Shown: one piece after another, positions 1 to 12,068 of the stretch
Position numbering within the stretch: the stretch's first letter is position 1
Layout of the letters: every line of letters starts with the position of its first letter
DNA from: Metabacillus crassostreae
GTDB taxonomy: Bacteria; Bacillota; Bacilli; Bacillales; Bacillaceae
Length of the DNA stretch: 64,000 bases
NCBI RefSeq assembly: GCF_016908395.1
Contig: NZ_JAFBDU010000008.1
Coordinates: 1 to 64,000 of the forward strand
Direction of reading: 5' to 3'
Made by a program: the position numbers and the translations under genes
The notes under the pieces: generated by a model
Seen by the model: only the letters and a program-made list of their open reading frames with translations
What the model was told of the DNA's origin: nothing
Databases searched by the model: none

Positions 1-43
1 CATCAAAAATCACCTCAGAATTATTATTACTATTATTTTATAT

Positions 44-92
44 GAAAAAAGACTGTAAACAAACTAGATTTTCGCTAGTTTGTCTACAGTCT
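44..92 (-). terminator. suf operon terminator 2 (tandem)
   Basis: Second hairpin directly behind the first. The arms pair AGACTGT and ACAAACTAG with their complements, and on the minus strand a run of six T follows. Two consecutive intrinsic terminators suggest tight isolation of the suf operon from whatever lies beyond the window edge. Confidence 0.7.
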
Positions 93-94
93 GA

Positions 95-124
95 AGGGAC
101 TGACATTTTTGTCAGTCCCTTTTC
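95..124 (-). terminator. suf operon terminator 1
   Basis: Perfect hairpin made of AAGGGACTGACA and its complement around a short T-rich loop, followed on the minus strand by a second hairpin. It begins about a dozen bases after the sufB stop codon, where the last gene of the suf operon ends. Confidence 0.8.
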
Positions 125-136
125 ATTATATTAATA

Positions 137-1534
137 TTATCCGATTGAACCTTCCATTTCGAACTTGATTAGACGGTTCATCTCAACTGCATATTCCATT
201 GGAAGTTCTTTTGTAAATGGCTCGATGAAGCCCATTACGATCATTTCAGTTGCTTCTTCCTCTGAAATACCACGGCTCATTAGATAGAATAATTGTTCTT
301 CTGATACTTTAGAAACCTTAGCTTCATGCTCAAGAGAGATATTATCGTTCATGATTTCATTATATGGAATTGTGTCTGATGTAGACTGGTTATCCATAAT
401 AAGTGTATCACATTCGATATTTGATCTTGCTCCATCTGCTTTACGACCAAAGTGTACAATTCCTCTATATGTTACTTTACCACCTTGTTTAGAGATAGAT
501 TTAGAAACAATAGTAGAAGACGTATTTGGTGCTAAGTGAATCATTTTTGCACCTGCATCCTGATGCTGACCTTTACCTGCAATTGCAATAGATAAAGTCA
601 TACCACGTGCACCTTCTCCTTTAAGGATAACCGCAGGGTATTTCATTGTCAGTTTAGATCCGATGTTTCCATCAATCCATTCCATTGTAGCATTTGCTTC
701 ACAAACAGCACGCTTTGTAACTAAGTTAAACACGTTGTTTGCCCAGTTTTGAATTGTTGTATAACGGCAATAACCGCCATCCTTAACAATGATTTCAACA
801 ACTGCACTGTGTAAAGAGTTTGTTGTATAAACTGGTGCTGTACATCCTTCAACATAATGAACATGTGCGCCTTCATCAACAATAATAAGTGTACGCTCAA
901 ACTGACCCATATTTTCAGAGTTAATACGGAAATAAGCTTGTAATGGCGTATCAACTTTAATACCTTTAGGTACATAGATGAATGAACCACCAGACCATAC
1001 AGCTGAATTCAATGCAGAAAATTTATTATCAGTAGGTGGAATGATTTTTCCAAAGTGCTCACGGAAAATATCTTCATCTTCTTTTAACGCTGTATCTGTA
1101 TCTTTGAAAACTATACCAAGATCTGTAAGATCTTGTTTCATGTTGTGATAAACAACTTCTGATTCGTATTGAGCTGATACACCGGCCAAGTATTTTTGTT
1201 CTGCTTCTGGAATACCAAGTTTATCAAATGTATTTTTGATTTCCTCTGGTACTTCATCCCATGAACGTTCAGACTTTTCTGACGGCTTTACATAATACGT
1301 AATTTCATCAAAATTAAGTTCTGCCATATCACCGCCCCATTGAGGCATTGGCATGTTATAGAAATGCTCTAGAGATTTCAAACGAAAATCTAGCATCCAT
1401 TGTGGTTCATCTTTCATGCGAGAAATTTCCTCAACGATTTCTTTCGTTAATCCTCGCGCTGAACGGAAGATGGAAACATCTTTGTCAGCAAACCCATATT
1501 TATAATCGCCGATTTCAGGTGCTTTTTTTGCCAT
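137..1534 (-). CDS. sufB: Fe-S cluster scaffold protein SufB
   Basis: Encodes 465 residues, the usual length for SufB, the scaffold subunit of the cytosolic SufBCD complex on which Fe-S clusters are assembled before transfer to apo-proteins. The sequence shows the SufB/SufD beta-helix core with the conserved C-terminal stretch ([20 protein letters not shown]). The start is preceded by AGGAG about nine bases upstream. It is the last gene of a five-gene minus-strand operon in the order sufC-sufD-sufS-sufU-sufB, the arrangement found in B. subtilis, and tandem terminators follow. Assignment rests on family recognition plus operon context. Confidence 0.97.
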   Translation of the reverse strand: MAKKAPEIGDYKYGFADKDVSIFRSARGLTKEIVEEISRMKDEPQWMLDFRLKSLEHFYNMPMPQWGGDMAELNFDEITYYVKPSEKSERSWDEVPEEIKNTFDKLGIPEAEQKYLAGVSAQYESEVVYHNMKQDLTDLGIVFKDTDTALKEDEDIFREHFGKIIPPTDNKFSALNSAVWSGGSFIYVPKGIKVDTPLQAYFRINSENMGQFERTLIIVDEGAHVHYVEGCTAPVYTTNSLHSAVVEIIVKDGGYCRYTTIQNWANNVFNLVTKRAVCEANATMEWIDGNIGSKLTMKYPAVILKGEGARGMTLSIAIAGKGQHQDAGAKMIHLAPNTSSTIVSKSISKQGGKVTYRGIVHFGRKADGARSNIECDTLIMDNQSTSDTIPYNEIMNDNISLEHEAKVSKVSEEQLFYLMSRGISEEEATEMIVMGFIEPFTKELPMEYAVEMNRLIKFEMEGSIG

Positions 1535-1574
1535 CTACATTCACTCCTATTCATTTAGATTTAAGGATTTCTCC

Positions 1575-4523
<2,949 letters not shown>

Positions 4524-4544
4524 ACGTCTTACCTCCCCTTACGC

Positions 4545-5330
4545 TTAAGCTTCTTGCCCAACAGTTTCGTCATCAATACCTAGTTCTTGTTTAATCCAAT
4601 CATAACCTTCTGCTTCAAGTCTTTGTGCTAATTCAGGACCGCCCGATTTCACAACACGACCTTGCATCATAACGTGTACTTTATCAGGTGTAATATAGTT
4701 TAATAAACGCTGATAGTGAGTGATCATTAAACATCCAAATTCATCGTTTCTCATTTTATTAATACCTTTTGCAACTACTTTTAACGCATCAATATCAAGA
4801 CCTGAATCAATTTCATCTAAGATCGCAATTTTTGGTTCAATCATCATTAACTGAAGAATTTCATTGCGTTTTTTCTCTCCACCTGAGAATCCTTCATTTA
4901 AATAACGCTGTGCCATGTCCGGATCCATTTCAAGCTCTTCCATGTTTGCATCCATTTTACGAATAAATTTCATTAATGAAATCTCTTCGCCTTCCTCACG
5001 ACGAGCATTAATAGAAGAACGTAAGAAATCAGCATTTGTTACACCACTAATCTCACTTGGGTATTGCATAGCTAAGAAAAGACCTGCGCGTCCACGCTCG
5101 TCTACTTCCATTTCAAGAACATCTTCACCATCAAGTGTGATACTACCTTTTGTTACTTCATACTTCGGGTGTCCCATTATTGCAGATGATAATGTTGATT
5201 TACCTGTTCCGTTTGGTCCCATAATTGCATGGAACTCTCCGCCGTTTATTTCAAGATTTACACCTTTTAAAATTTCTTTGCCATCAATTTCAACGTGTAA
5301 ATCCTTAATGATTAATGTAGAACCTGCCAT
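4545..5330 (-). CDS. sufC: Fe-S assembly ATPase SufC
   Basis: A 261-residue soluble ABC-type ATPase that drives conformational changes of the SufBD scaffold. Visible motifs are Walker A (GPNGTGKST, near residue 38), the signature FSGGEKKR and Walker B followed by the D-loop (AILDEIDSGLD). It is the first gene of the operon, and the noncoding region upstream holds the promoter. The family is easily told from transporter ATPases by the SGGEKKRNE signature and by its neighbours. Confidence 0.97.
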   Translation of the reverse strand: MAGSTLIIKDLHVEIDGKEILKGVNLEINGGEFHAIMGPNGTGKSTLSSAIMGHPKYEVTKGSITLDGEDVLEMEVDERGRAGLFLAMQYPSEISGVTNADFLRSSINARREEGEEISLMKFIRKMDANMEELEMDPDMAQRYLNEGFSGGEKKRNEILQLMMIEPKIAILDEIDSGLDIDALKVVAKGINKMRNDEFGCLMITHYQRLLNYITPDKVHVMMQGRVVKSGGPELAQRLEAEGYDWIKQELGIDDETVGQEA

Positions 5331-5688
5331 GACTATACCTCCATAATATATAAAGTTTACTAATTCTCATTTTATTCTCATTCTAATATTATAACAAATG
5401 AAAAGTGAACACAACCTTTTGAGATCATGTCGATTAATGTCTACTAATAAACACATCTTAAAAAGACCCTGAAACTTCAAGCATATCTAAGTTTGACACT
5501 TGTTTTATGTTATGCTCTTTTCATAAATAATGTTTCTATCATATGTATATAGAGAAATTAGCTTTTTCTACTATATAACATAATGCTAAACGATTCTACT
5601 TTCTCAGCCTAGTTTATTTTTTGCTTTTAATAGAAAATCATGCTACTTAATTATTTAGAAAGAATTTACAAATTCCCATTTTATCTAA
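5331..5688. promoter_or_regulatory. suf promoter region and otherwise empty spacer
   Basis: The part next to sufC holds a minus-strand TATAAT at 5388-5393 about 55 bases upstream of the start codon, with only a weak -35 match, and two direct repeats of the type AATGAGAAT between the -10 and the ribosome-binding site. The repeats could be a regulator site, but I cannot name the protein. From about 5420 to 5688 I see only AT-rich sequence with no convincing gene. Confidence 0.35.
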
Positions 5689-5852
5689 AGGCAGTTTTCG
5701 CAAACTTTGTTGCTTATAAATTACCCGAAGAAATCAGCATTGTATTAAGTCTAGTGGCATCTTACCATCACAAAATAGTAGCCTTTATGCGAAAATATAC
5801 TGTTTTTACTGCATATTAGGGTTACATAGCAACAATCTTTAGAAAAGAGACT
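5689..5852. mobile_element. MITE-like element, copy 1
   Basis: A roughly 165-bp element with imperfect inverted ends. The left end reads AGGCAGTTTTCGCAAAC, and the right end carries AGCAACAATCTTTAGAAAAG followed by AGACT. It matches the element at 28953-29117 along nearly its whole length, including internal segments such as AGAAATCAGCATTGTATTAA. It has no coding capacity, so it would be a non-autonomous mobile element or a structured noncoding repeat. I cannot match it to a named family. Confidence 0.7.
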
Positions 5853-5862
5853 ATCTAAAAGA

Positions 5863-5894
5863 AAAAACCAGCCATATCATTGACTGGTTTTTTG
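5863..5894. terminator. Bidirectional terminator
   Basis: Hairpin with arms AAAACCAG and CTGGTTTT, A-run on one side and T-run on the other. It follows the small minus-strand gene that ends at 5911 and would stop transcription from either direction. Confidence 0.7.
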
Positions 5895-5910
5895 CGAATA
5901 TATACGGTAT

Positions 5911-6063
5911 TTATCTATGCATTTTTCTCTCAATATCTGCATGAATTAATTGACTCTTACGATATTCTTCTTCTCGACTTTTCTCAATTTCCATTCTTTT
6001 ATCATGCTTCATTGCATATTCAGCATAACCTACACCATGGCTTTGATGCATTGCCTTTTCCAT
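5911..6063 (-). CDS. Small conserved-looking protein of unknown function
   Basis: An unrecognised small, very hydrophilic protein. The reading frame from the first ATG gives 50 residues starting MEKAMHQSHGVGYAEYAMKH and is rich in Glu, Lys and Arg, with charge patterning typical of a helix. No ribosome-binding site precedes this ATG. The frame stays open for 17 more codons to a pair of ATT codons near 6111 that lie about seven bases behind GAAAGGA, so translation may begin at ATT, or a single-base error may hide a normal start. A terminator follows the stop. It lies between yurZ and sufC. Confidence 0.5.
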   Translation of the reverse strand: MEKAMHQSHGVGYAEYAMKHDKRMEIEKSREEEYRKSQLIHADIERKMHR

Positions 6064-6333
6064 TTCTGTTGTGTAGTTAAGATCTAGAATTTCTTGATTC
6101 GATTGAATAATGAACCAATCCTTTCAGCTTATTATTTATTATGGTAATAAGCTTATCAAGAATATTCAAACTACTCAAAGCTCGTAAGATTATGTGACAA
6201 ACGATAAAGAGTTATATTCGTGCAATATCCGGGCTCAAATAAGAGATATGCAAAATTCCTCGAATTTCCTCATGTATTCTTCTAGTTATCATTTTTTTAA
6301 GCTATTTTACAAATTTATTCTCGTGAAACAGTA
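6064..6333. other. Spacer between small gene and yurZ
   Basis: AT-rich sequence. Apart from the possible upstream extension and GAAAGGA ribosome-binding site of the small gene (about 6111-6128), I see no gene, riboswitch or repeat here. A promoter for the small gene is presumably inside it. Confidence 0.3.
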
Positions 6334-6702
6334 CTACTGTTTTAATTGATTTAGCTCTACAATACATTCTTGTACAAGAGTTACAGCCTGACTCATAGCT
6401 GCTCCACCACCAAACGCTGCAGTAACACCAATTGTTTCCAAGATTTCCTCTTCGTTAGCTCCATTGTCTAAGCAGCCTTTTGTATGATAAATCATACAAT
6501 ATTCGTCTTGAGCATTTATCGCAATACCTAGAGCAATCAAATGCTTTTCCTTTTTAGAAAGAGTTCCTTCCATAAAACAAGCTTCAGTAAAAGCATTATA
6601 ATGGCTCGCAATTTCAGGCATTTTTTGAGTAAATAAACCTAATCCACTTTTATATTCGTGTAAAGCAGCTTCTGTTGAATTTCTTGGTTCAAAATGTTCC
6701 AT
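6334..6702 (-). CDS. yurZ: Carboxymuconolactone decarboxylase-family protein YurZ
   Basis: A 122-residue protein of the AhpD/carboxymuconolactone decarboxylase-like fold. The helix carrying the redox-type motif reads [18 protein letters not shown], with one Cys, then Tyr and His three residues later, and a second Cys beyond. Members are small helical proteins, some with peroxidase activity, but the substrate of this one is unknown. It sits between the suf operon and metQ, exactly where yurZ lies in B. subtilis, and the gene name is based on that synteny and the family. Confidence 0.85.
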   Translation of the reverse strand: MEHFEPRNSTEAALHEYKSGLGLFTQKMPEIASHYNAFTEACFMEGTLSKKEKHLIALGIAINAQDEYCMIYHTKGCLDNGANEEEILETIGVTAAFGGGAAMSQAVTLVQECIVELNQLKQ

Positions 6703-6795
6703 ATTATCAAGCAGCTCCTCTTCATAATTTTCATCAGTTTTTAGTATGCATATTTCATCTGATAGTATACGAAGGTCCTAATTTATTGCATAAAA

Positions 6796-6824
6796 AAATG
6801 AAGGTGTAAAATGCACCTTCATTT
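6796..6824 (-). terminator. metNPQ operon terminator
   Basis: Hairpin AATGAAGGTG / CACCTTCATT followed on the minus strand by a run of T, about 20 bases after the metQ stop codon. Confidence 0.85.
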
Positions 6825-6842
6825 CAGTATTATATATATCGT

Positions 6843-7685
6843 TTATTCATTTACAGGTAAAACTGATCCTGGATATTTAGTGTTAATAAAATCTTTGATT
6901 TCTTCTGATTTTAAAACTTCAACTAAAGTTTTAATTTCTTCTTTATCTTCGTCACCTTTTTTAACAACAACAATATTAGCGTAAGGATTATTTTCGCCTA
7001 CTTCTAATGCAATTGCATCTTCTGCAGGATTTAAACCAGCTGCTAAAGCATAGTTACCATTGATAATAACAGCATCACCTTCGTTGTTTTCATACGCACT
7101 TGCTAACATTTCAGGTGCAACGCTGTCTTCGATCACTACATTCTTCTTATTTTCTACAATATCATCTTGTGTAGCATTGATTTTTTCAACACTTTCATCT
7201 AACTTGATTAACCCTTTTTCTTCTAGAAGAGCTAACACACGACCCATTTCAGCAACGTTGTTACTTATAATAATTTTTGCACCTTCTGGTAGCTCTTCAA
7301 TAGATTTATAATCATTTGAATATACACCGAATGGCTCTATATGAATAGCACCTACATTTTGTAGATCAAAATCGTTTTCTTTGTTCGCATTATCTAAATA
7401 AGGTACATGTTGGAAATAATTCGCATCAAGATCACCTGCTGCTAATGCAGGATTTATTAATGGATAATCAGAAAATTCTTCTATATCAAGTTCAATTCCT
7501 TTTTCAGCTAATAACGGTTTTGCTTCTTCTAAGATTTCTGCATGAGGAACAGTTGTCGCCCCAATTTTTATTGTTTTTGCTTGGTCATTACCTTCACTAG
7601 CCTCATTTACTTCATTTTCTCCACCACAAGCAGCTAAAACAACAGCTAAGCTTGCTAATACTATTGATAAAATTAATTTTTTCAT
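6843..7685 (-). CDS. metQ: Methionine ABC transporter substrate-binding lipoprotein MetQ
   Basis: About 280 residues of the NlpA/MetQ family, which binds D- and L-methionine at the outer face of the membrane. A lipoprotein signal with VVLAAC as lipobox places the lipidated cysteine near residue 20. The ATG at 7685 is chosen over a TTG one codon upstream; both lie within seven or eight bases of AGGAGG. It is the last gene of metN-metP-metQ, followed by a terminator, and is controlled by the SAM-I riboswitch ahead of metN. Confidence 0.95.
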   Translation of the reverse strand: MKKLILSIVLASLAVVLAACGGENEVNEASEGNDQAKTIKIGATTVPHAEILEEAKPLLAEKGIELDIEEFSDYPLINPALAAGDLDANYFQHVPYLDNANKENDFDLQNVGAIHIEPFGVYSNDYKSIEELPEGAKIIISNNVAEMGRVLALLEEKGLIKLDESVEKINATQDDIVENKKNVVIEDSVAPEMLASAYENNEGDAVIINGNYALAAGLNPAEDAIALEVGENNPYANIVVVKKGDEDKEEIKTLVEVLKSEEIKDFINTKYPGSVLPVNE

Positions 7686-7697
7686 CAAATTTTCCTC

Positions 7698-8366
7698 CTA
7701 ACGTTTGTCTATCATTTTTACTATAATATCTCCAATAAATTGGATGATAAAAACTATGATTAAAATAAAGATCGTTGCAATAATTGTGACTTCAAAATTA
7801 TTACGCTGGAAACCTTCACGATAAGCAAGATCTCCTAAGCCACCTGCACCTACTACACCAGCCATAGCTGTATAACCAACTAAAGCAATCGCAGTTACAG
7901 TTATACCTGAAACGATTGCAGGCATTGACTCTGGCAAGAGGACCTTCCACATAATTGTAGAGGTTTTAGCACCCATTGATTTTGCAGCCTCAATAACACC
8001 TTTATCAACTTCTCGTAAAGCAAGTTCTACCATTCTAGCATAGAAAGGTGCAGCACCAATAATCAAAGCTGGAAGTGCAGCATCAGCACCTAATATAGTA
8101 CCCATCACAAGTTTAGTAAATGGTAAAAGCAGAATAACTAAAATAATGAACGGAATCGAACGAAAAATATTTACTATACCGGAAAGCACTGTGTTTAGTA
8201 CACGGTTATCCCATATATTTCCCTTAGCTGTTAAAAATAATAAAAGACCTAAAATAATACCAAGTATAAATGTAATAGCTACTGAAATACCTGTCATATA
8301 AACTGTTTCGTAAGTAGCTTCCCAAACCTTTTCCCATTTAACATTAGAGAGAGCTGTATCAAGCAT
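7698..8366 (-). CDS. metP: Methionine ABC transporter permease MetP
   Basis: A 222-residue inner-membrane permease with five or six predicted membrane segments and the coupling-loop pattern of MetI-type permeases (EAAKSMGAKTSTIMWKVLLP). It overlaps metN by 8 bp and lies 12 bp before metQ, so the three are translated from one message. It is called MetP in Bacillus and MetI in enteric bacteria. Confidence 0.95.
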   Translation of the reverse strand: MLDTALSNVKWEKVWEATYETVYMTGISVAITFILGIILGLLLFLTAKGNIWDNRVLNTVLSGIVNIFRSIPFIILVILLLPFTKLVMGTILGADAALPALIIGAAPFYARMVELALREVDKGVIEAAKSMGAKTSTIMWKVLLPESMPAIVSGITVTAIALVGYTAMAGVVGAGGLGDLAYREGFQRNNFEVTIIATIFILIIVFIIQFIGDIIVKMIDKR

Positions 8367-9384
8367 TCACCAGCACCTCCACTTCTACTTCATGTTCTTT
8401 AATGAATGTAACTGCTCGTTCAACCTCATTTGTCTCACCATCTACATGCAAAAACAAAGTACCATATGAGCCATTTTGCGTTTGTGAGATTTTCCCTTGA
8501 AGAATATTTACTTCAATATCAAAGGCTCTAATGATGTTTGTTATTAAAGGCAGTTCAGTTCCTTTACCTACAAATGTAAGCTGGAGAACTTTTCCTGAGT
8601 CGTAATTTTCTAGCAAATGACTTATTGCATCTTTCGTTTCATCTGGTTCAGATATCTGTTTTACAAACCTTTTTGTAATGCTTTCTTTAGGATGTTTAAA
8701 TACATCAAGTACATTACCTTGTTCAACAACCTCACCATTTTCCATTACTGCGACACGATGGCAGATTTTACGGATAACATGCATTTCATGTGTGATCAGC
8801 ACAATCGTTAAACCTAGGCGTTCATTAATATCTACAAGCAAATCTAAAATCGAATCAGTTGTTTCTGGATCAAGTGCTGAAGTAGCTTCATCACATAACA
8901 AAACTTTAGGATTATTTGCTAATGCCCTAGCAATTCCAACACGTTGTTTTTGTCCACCACTTAGTTGAGCAGGATAGGCATCTTCTCTTCCTTGTAAACC
9001 TACTAATTTAATTAATTCATCAACTCGTTTTTTTCGCGCATTACTTTTCACTCCAGCAATTTCTAACGGAAACGCAATATTTTCTCTAACCGTTCGAGAC
9101 CACAATAAATTGAAATGTTGAAAAATCATACTAATCTCTTGGCGGGCTTTTCTTAATTTCACACCACTTATTGCATTAATTTGGCTTCCGGCTACATGAA
9201 CTTCTCCACTAGTTGGTTTTTCTAAACCGTTTAATAGTCGAATTAATGAACTTTTTCCGGCACCACTATAGCCAATTATTCCGAAAATTTCACCTTTAGT
9301 TATCTCTAAGTTAACGTTATTAACTGCTGTTACATGACCTGTTTTTGTTTCGTAGGTTTTATTTAAAGATTTTAATGAAATCAT
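8359..9384 (-). CDS. metN: Methionine ABC transporter ATP-binding protein MetN
   Basis: 341 residues. The ABC domain covers about 1-240, with Walker A GYSGAGKSSL near residue 38, signature LSGGQKQR and Walker B KVLLCDEATSALD. The last 90 residues form the NIL/ACT-like regulatory domain that in MetN senses intracellular methionine and shuts the transporter. It is first in the operon, with AAGGTG a few bases before the ATG and the SAM-I riboswitch in its leader. Confidence 0.96.
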   Translation of the reverse strand: MISLKSLNKTYETKTGHVTAVNNVNLEITKGEIFGIIGYSGAGKSSLIRLLNGLEKPTSGEVHVAGSQINAISGVKLRKARQEISMIFQHFNLLWSRTVRENIAFPLEIAGVKSNARKKRVDELIKLVGLQGREDAYPAQLSGGQKQRVGIARALANNPKVLLCDEATSALDPETTDSILDLLVDINERLGLTIVLITHEMHVIRKICHRVAVMENGEVVEQGNVLDVFKHPKESITKRFVKQISEPDETKDAISHLLENYDSGKVLQLTFVGKGTELPLITNIIRAFDIEVNILQGKISQTQNGSYGTLFLHVDGETNEVERAVTFIKEHEVEVEVLVNA

Positions 9385-9420
9385 AATGTCACCTTCTTTC
9401 TTATTTCTCGCTTTAGGAAA

Positions 9421-9452
9421 TTAAAAAACCTTTCTGCTCATGAGCAGAAAGG
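9421..9452 (-). terminator. SAM riboswitch expression-platform terminator
   Basis: Hairpin CCTTTCTGCTCA / TGAGCAGAAAGG followed on the minus strand by six T. It sits between the SAM-I aptamer and the metN ribosome-binding site, as expected for transcription attenuation when S-adenosylmethionine is bound. Confidence 0.9.
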
Positions 9453-9469
9453 CATAATAAAAGACCTTT

Positions 9470-9578
9470 CTCTCATCTTACAAAGCAATAGCTTTGTGTG
9501 AATTGGCACCATTTCAACAATTGTTGATGGTTGCCGGGTTTCATAGGGCACTTCCCTCCACCTCTCTTGATAAGAGAC
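9470..9578 (-). ncRNA. SAM-I (S-box) riboswitch aptamer
   Basis: Read on the minus strand, the conserved blocks occur in order: CTTATCAAGAGAGGTGGAGG, then GAAACCCGGCAACC, then GGTGCCAATTC and finally GATGAGAGA, which closes the P1 helix with the opening TCTCTTATC. This is the consensus of the S-box aptamer. Bound S-adenosylmethionine favours the downstream terminator, so the methionine importer is switched off when methionine is plentiful. Confidence 0.96.
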
Positions 9579-9763
9579 AAACATATATAATTAAGTTTCA
9601 AATAGTTTTATCGACTCATTTGTAAATACGAGTGTGATTGTATCACGTGATTTTTAGTACTGTCAATTAATATTAATCACATTTAAAAAAGATTGATTAT
9701 TCAAATTAATCACTATATTGAGATAGTTACAAGTTAGATCCTATAAAAATAAAACTTACTAAG
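9579..9763. other. Promoter-containing spacer upstream of the SAM riboswitch
   Basis: AT-rich, no open reading frame or conserved motif that I recognise. The metNPQ promoter must lie in its first part, but I could not pick a convincing -35/-10 pair. Confidence 0.25.
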
Positions 9764-9993
9764 ATTATTGAAGAAGTCATACAAAAAGACGAATAAATCT
9801 AAAATCAGTTAAGCTTTTAAAGAAACTAGTTCGTTCCTTTGCGCTACAGACACTCGTGTTCCACAAGTTCTTAAAAATAGTATGGATATTCAAAAATCTA
9901 TTGAAGACGATATATAAAAACCCGAACTATTAGGCGAATGATAATTAAAATATCACCTAATAATTCGGGTTTTTCATTACTTAATTACTTATG
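9764..9993 (+). repeat. Convergent-gap element A, copy A1 (internally deleted)
   Basis: Carries the left arm of the element (GAAGAAGTCATACAAAAAGA onward to GTTCGTTCC), then jumps to AGTTCTTAAAAATAGTATGG and the CCCGAA/TTCGGG hairpin, so the central GC-rich hairpin of the other copies is missing. Its right end stops 1-2 bases before the metY stop codon (read on the minus strand, directly behind that stop). Its hairpin at about 9918-9975, flanked by A and T runs, is probably the metY terminator. Confidence 0.75.
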
Positions 9994-9994
9994 C

Positions 9995-11308
9995 TTATGA
10001 ATGTACTTGCTCAAGACCCTTAACACCTGTTGCTTTATATATTGCTTGATCGAGATCTTCAATTAAATCTTGAATATGTTCAATACCAACTGATAATCGA
10101 ATTAAGTCTTCTGTAACACCTGATTTTATTAGGTCCTCTTTATTTAATTGCTGATGTGTTGTACTAGCAGGGTGAATGATTAAGCTTTTTGCATCTCCCA
10201 CATTAGCAACATGTGACCATAATTCAATATTGTTTATTACATTTGCACCGGATTCTCTTCCACCTTTAATACCGAATACGATAACTGACCCTGCACCGTT
10301 AGGAAGATATTTTGCAGATAGCTCCTTAGCTGGATGATTTTCACTTTCAGGATATAGCACCCATTCTACAGCTGGATGCTTCTCTAAATATTCAACCATA
10401 TTTCTAGCATTAGAAACATGTTCTTTCATACGTACATGAAGGGTTTCCAAACCTAGAGTAAATTGAAAGGAATTGTATGGACTTATAGCAGGTCCTAAGT
10501 CTCTTAACAATTGAACTCTTGCTTTAACAATATATGCTTGTTCCCCTAAGGCATCTGCGTAAACTAAATCATGATAACTAGGATCAGGTGTTGTAAACCC
10601 AGGAAATTTTGGACTATTCCAATCAAATTTCCCTCCATCTACAATAATACCTCCAAGTGTTGTTCCATTACCTAATAACCATTTTGTAGCAGAATGCACA
10701 ACAATATCGGCACCATGCTCAATTGGTCTGCATAAGTAAGGAGTTGCAAATGTATTATCAACGATTAATGGGATTCCAGCTTCATGGGCAATTGCAGCAA
10801 CTGCCTCAATATCTAATACATCTAAACTAGGATTGCCGATTGTTTCAGCAAAAATAGCCTTGGTATTCGGCGTTATAGCAACACGAAAATTTTCCGGATT
10901 TTTCGGATCAACAAATGTTGTGTTGATCCCATATTTAGGTAATGTATTTGCAAAAAGATTATATGTACCACCGTATAATGTGGAAGCAGAAACAATCTCG
11001 TCGCCTGCTCCAGCGATATTTAATATCGAAAGTGTAATCGCTGCCATTCCACTCGCAACAGCTAAGCTCCCAACACCACCCTCTAGTTGTGCAATTCTTT
11101 CCTCAAAAACAGTTGATGTTGGATTATGAATTCTTGTATATATGTAACCAGGCTCTTTGAGTCCAAATAGGTTTGCTGCATGCTCAGTATTATCAAATAA
11201 ATAAGCATTCGATTGATAAATAGGCACAGATCTTGCACCTGTCATAGAATCTTTCTTTAACCCACCATGAATTGTTACAGTTTCAGGACGATATTGCTTT
11301 TCTGACAT
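9995..11308 (-). CDS. metY: O-acetylhomoserine sulfhydrylase-type enzyme (Cys/Met metabolism PLP family)
   Basis: 437 residues of the trans-sulfuration PLP enzyme family. The PLP lysine is in HSATKWLLGNGTTLGG. Length over 430 residues and the TVTIHGG N-terminus fit O-acetylhomoserine (thiol)-lyase, which joins O-acetylhomoserine with sulfide to homocysteine, better than the shorter cystathionine synthases or lyases. The start at 11308 is chosen because GGAGG lies seven bases upstream; an upstream start at 11323 would place that site inside the gene. No S-box is visible in its leader, although the neighbouring metNPQ has one. Confidence 0.85.
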   Translation of the reverse strand: MSEKQYRPETVTIHGGLKKDSMTGARSVPIYQSNAYLFDNTEHAANLFGLKEPGYIYTRIHNPTSTVFEERIAQLEGGVGSLAVASGMAAITLSILNIAGAGDEIVSASTLYGGTYNLFANTLPKYGINTTFVDPKNPENFRVAITPNTKAIFAETIGNPSLDVLDIEAVAAIAHEAGIPLIVDNTFATPYLCRPIEHGADIVVHSATKWLLGNGTTLGGIIVDGGKFDWNSPKFPGFTTPDPSYHDLVYADALGEQAYIVKARVQLLRDLGPAISPYNSFQFTLGLETLHVRMKEHVSNARNMVEYLEKHPAVEWVLYPESENHPAKELSAKYLPNGAGSVIVFGIKGGRESGANVINNIELWSHVANVGDAKSLIIHPASTTHQQLNKEDLIKSGVTEDLIRLSVGIEHIQDLIEDLDQAIYKATGVKGLEQVHS

Positions 11309-11627
11309 ATGAATTCCTCCCATATTAATAAAGATAAAAATATGTCTGCTATGCTGTCAGGTTTGCTTATGTAAGATTCTGTCTATTCAGACAACTATAA
11401 TATTAAACGATTTCATAGACCATGTCCAAGTTAATTTGGCTTTTCAATATTATTTGTAGCCAGCCAATCGTTAAAAATGAATTGAGACCTAATGTTAAAC
11501 CTATTTGTTTCATATGACAGTATTAGAGATTGTTTTCTATTTGAAGTCATTGAAGGGGAATAAAGTGACAGACACTTGACAACAAAGGGTGAAGTAGGAA
11601 GAAAGCAAGTGTCTGGGAGAAAAAAAG
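11309..11627. promoter_or_regulatory. metY leader and intergenic region
   Basis: Next to metY is a minus-strand TTGGAC followed 18 bases on by TAATAT, a plausible promoter, and a small hairpin (TGTCTGAATAGACA) in the leader. No riboswitch consensus is present. Further right, 11571-11617 holds the long-looped hairpin AGACACTTG / CAAGTGTCT with a T-rich tract, a possible terminator for the minus-strand gene that ends at 11628. Confidence 0.4.
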
Positions 11628-11990
11628 TTAACTTAGCTTTAACATAGCATCTACCTTTAAAAAGTTTCTGTAGGAACCTTTTATTTGTATTTCTCCAAAT
11701 GAACTCATTTGCTTTAAACTATATTTATTCATTAATACATCATCCACATATGTGTCAGATCCTTCTATGTAAAAATCAATATTATCTGGATTACTTTTTA
11801 ATAAATTTGCTCCATTACTTGTGAACTCAATATAATAGCATGTACTACTTTGGGTAGATTTTAATTCTATTATTAATGATTGTTTTAATAAGGTAGATAA
11901 CACATATTTTTTACTGTTTATTTTTTCGATGAACGTATAGATAGACAAAAAGATTCCCCCAATATAAATAAAGCTATATAATAACTTCAT
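11628..11990 (-). CDS. Hypothetical protein at the yusD position
   Basis: 120 residues of unknown function. The first ~20 residues (MKLLYSFIYIGGIFLSIYTF) look like a membrane anchor or signal segment. The rest is a small soluble domain whose end (FGEIQIKGSYRNFLKVDAML) loosely resembles the SCP2-type lipid-binding pattern, which I would not rely on. The place, between metY and a thioredoxin-like yusE gene, matches yusD in B. subtilis. Orthology is inferred from order only. Confidence 0.5.
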   Translation of the reverse strand: MKLLYSFIYIGGIFLSIYTFIEKINSKKYVLSTLLKQSLIIELKSTQSSTCYYIEFTSNGANLLKSNPDNIDFYIEGSDTYVDDVLMNKYSLKQMSSFGEIQIKGSYRNFLKVDAMLKLS

Positions 11991-12068
11991 TTAATATCGA
12001 GGAAATCCTTTATAAATAAGTCGACAGTTTCTGCCCTACTTTGAATATTTCCCAAGAAATATGTCAGA

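Noticed and set aside
11309-11420. S-box riboswitch ahead of metY
   Set aside because: The leader has a small hairpin but lacks the AAACCCGGCAACC and GATGAGAGA blocks found ahead of metN.
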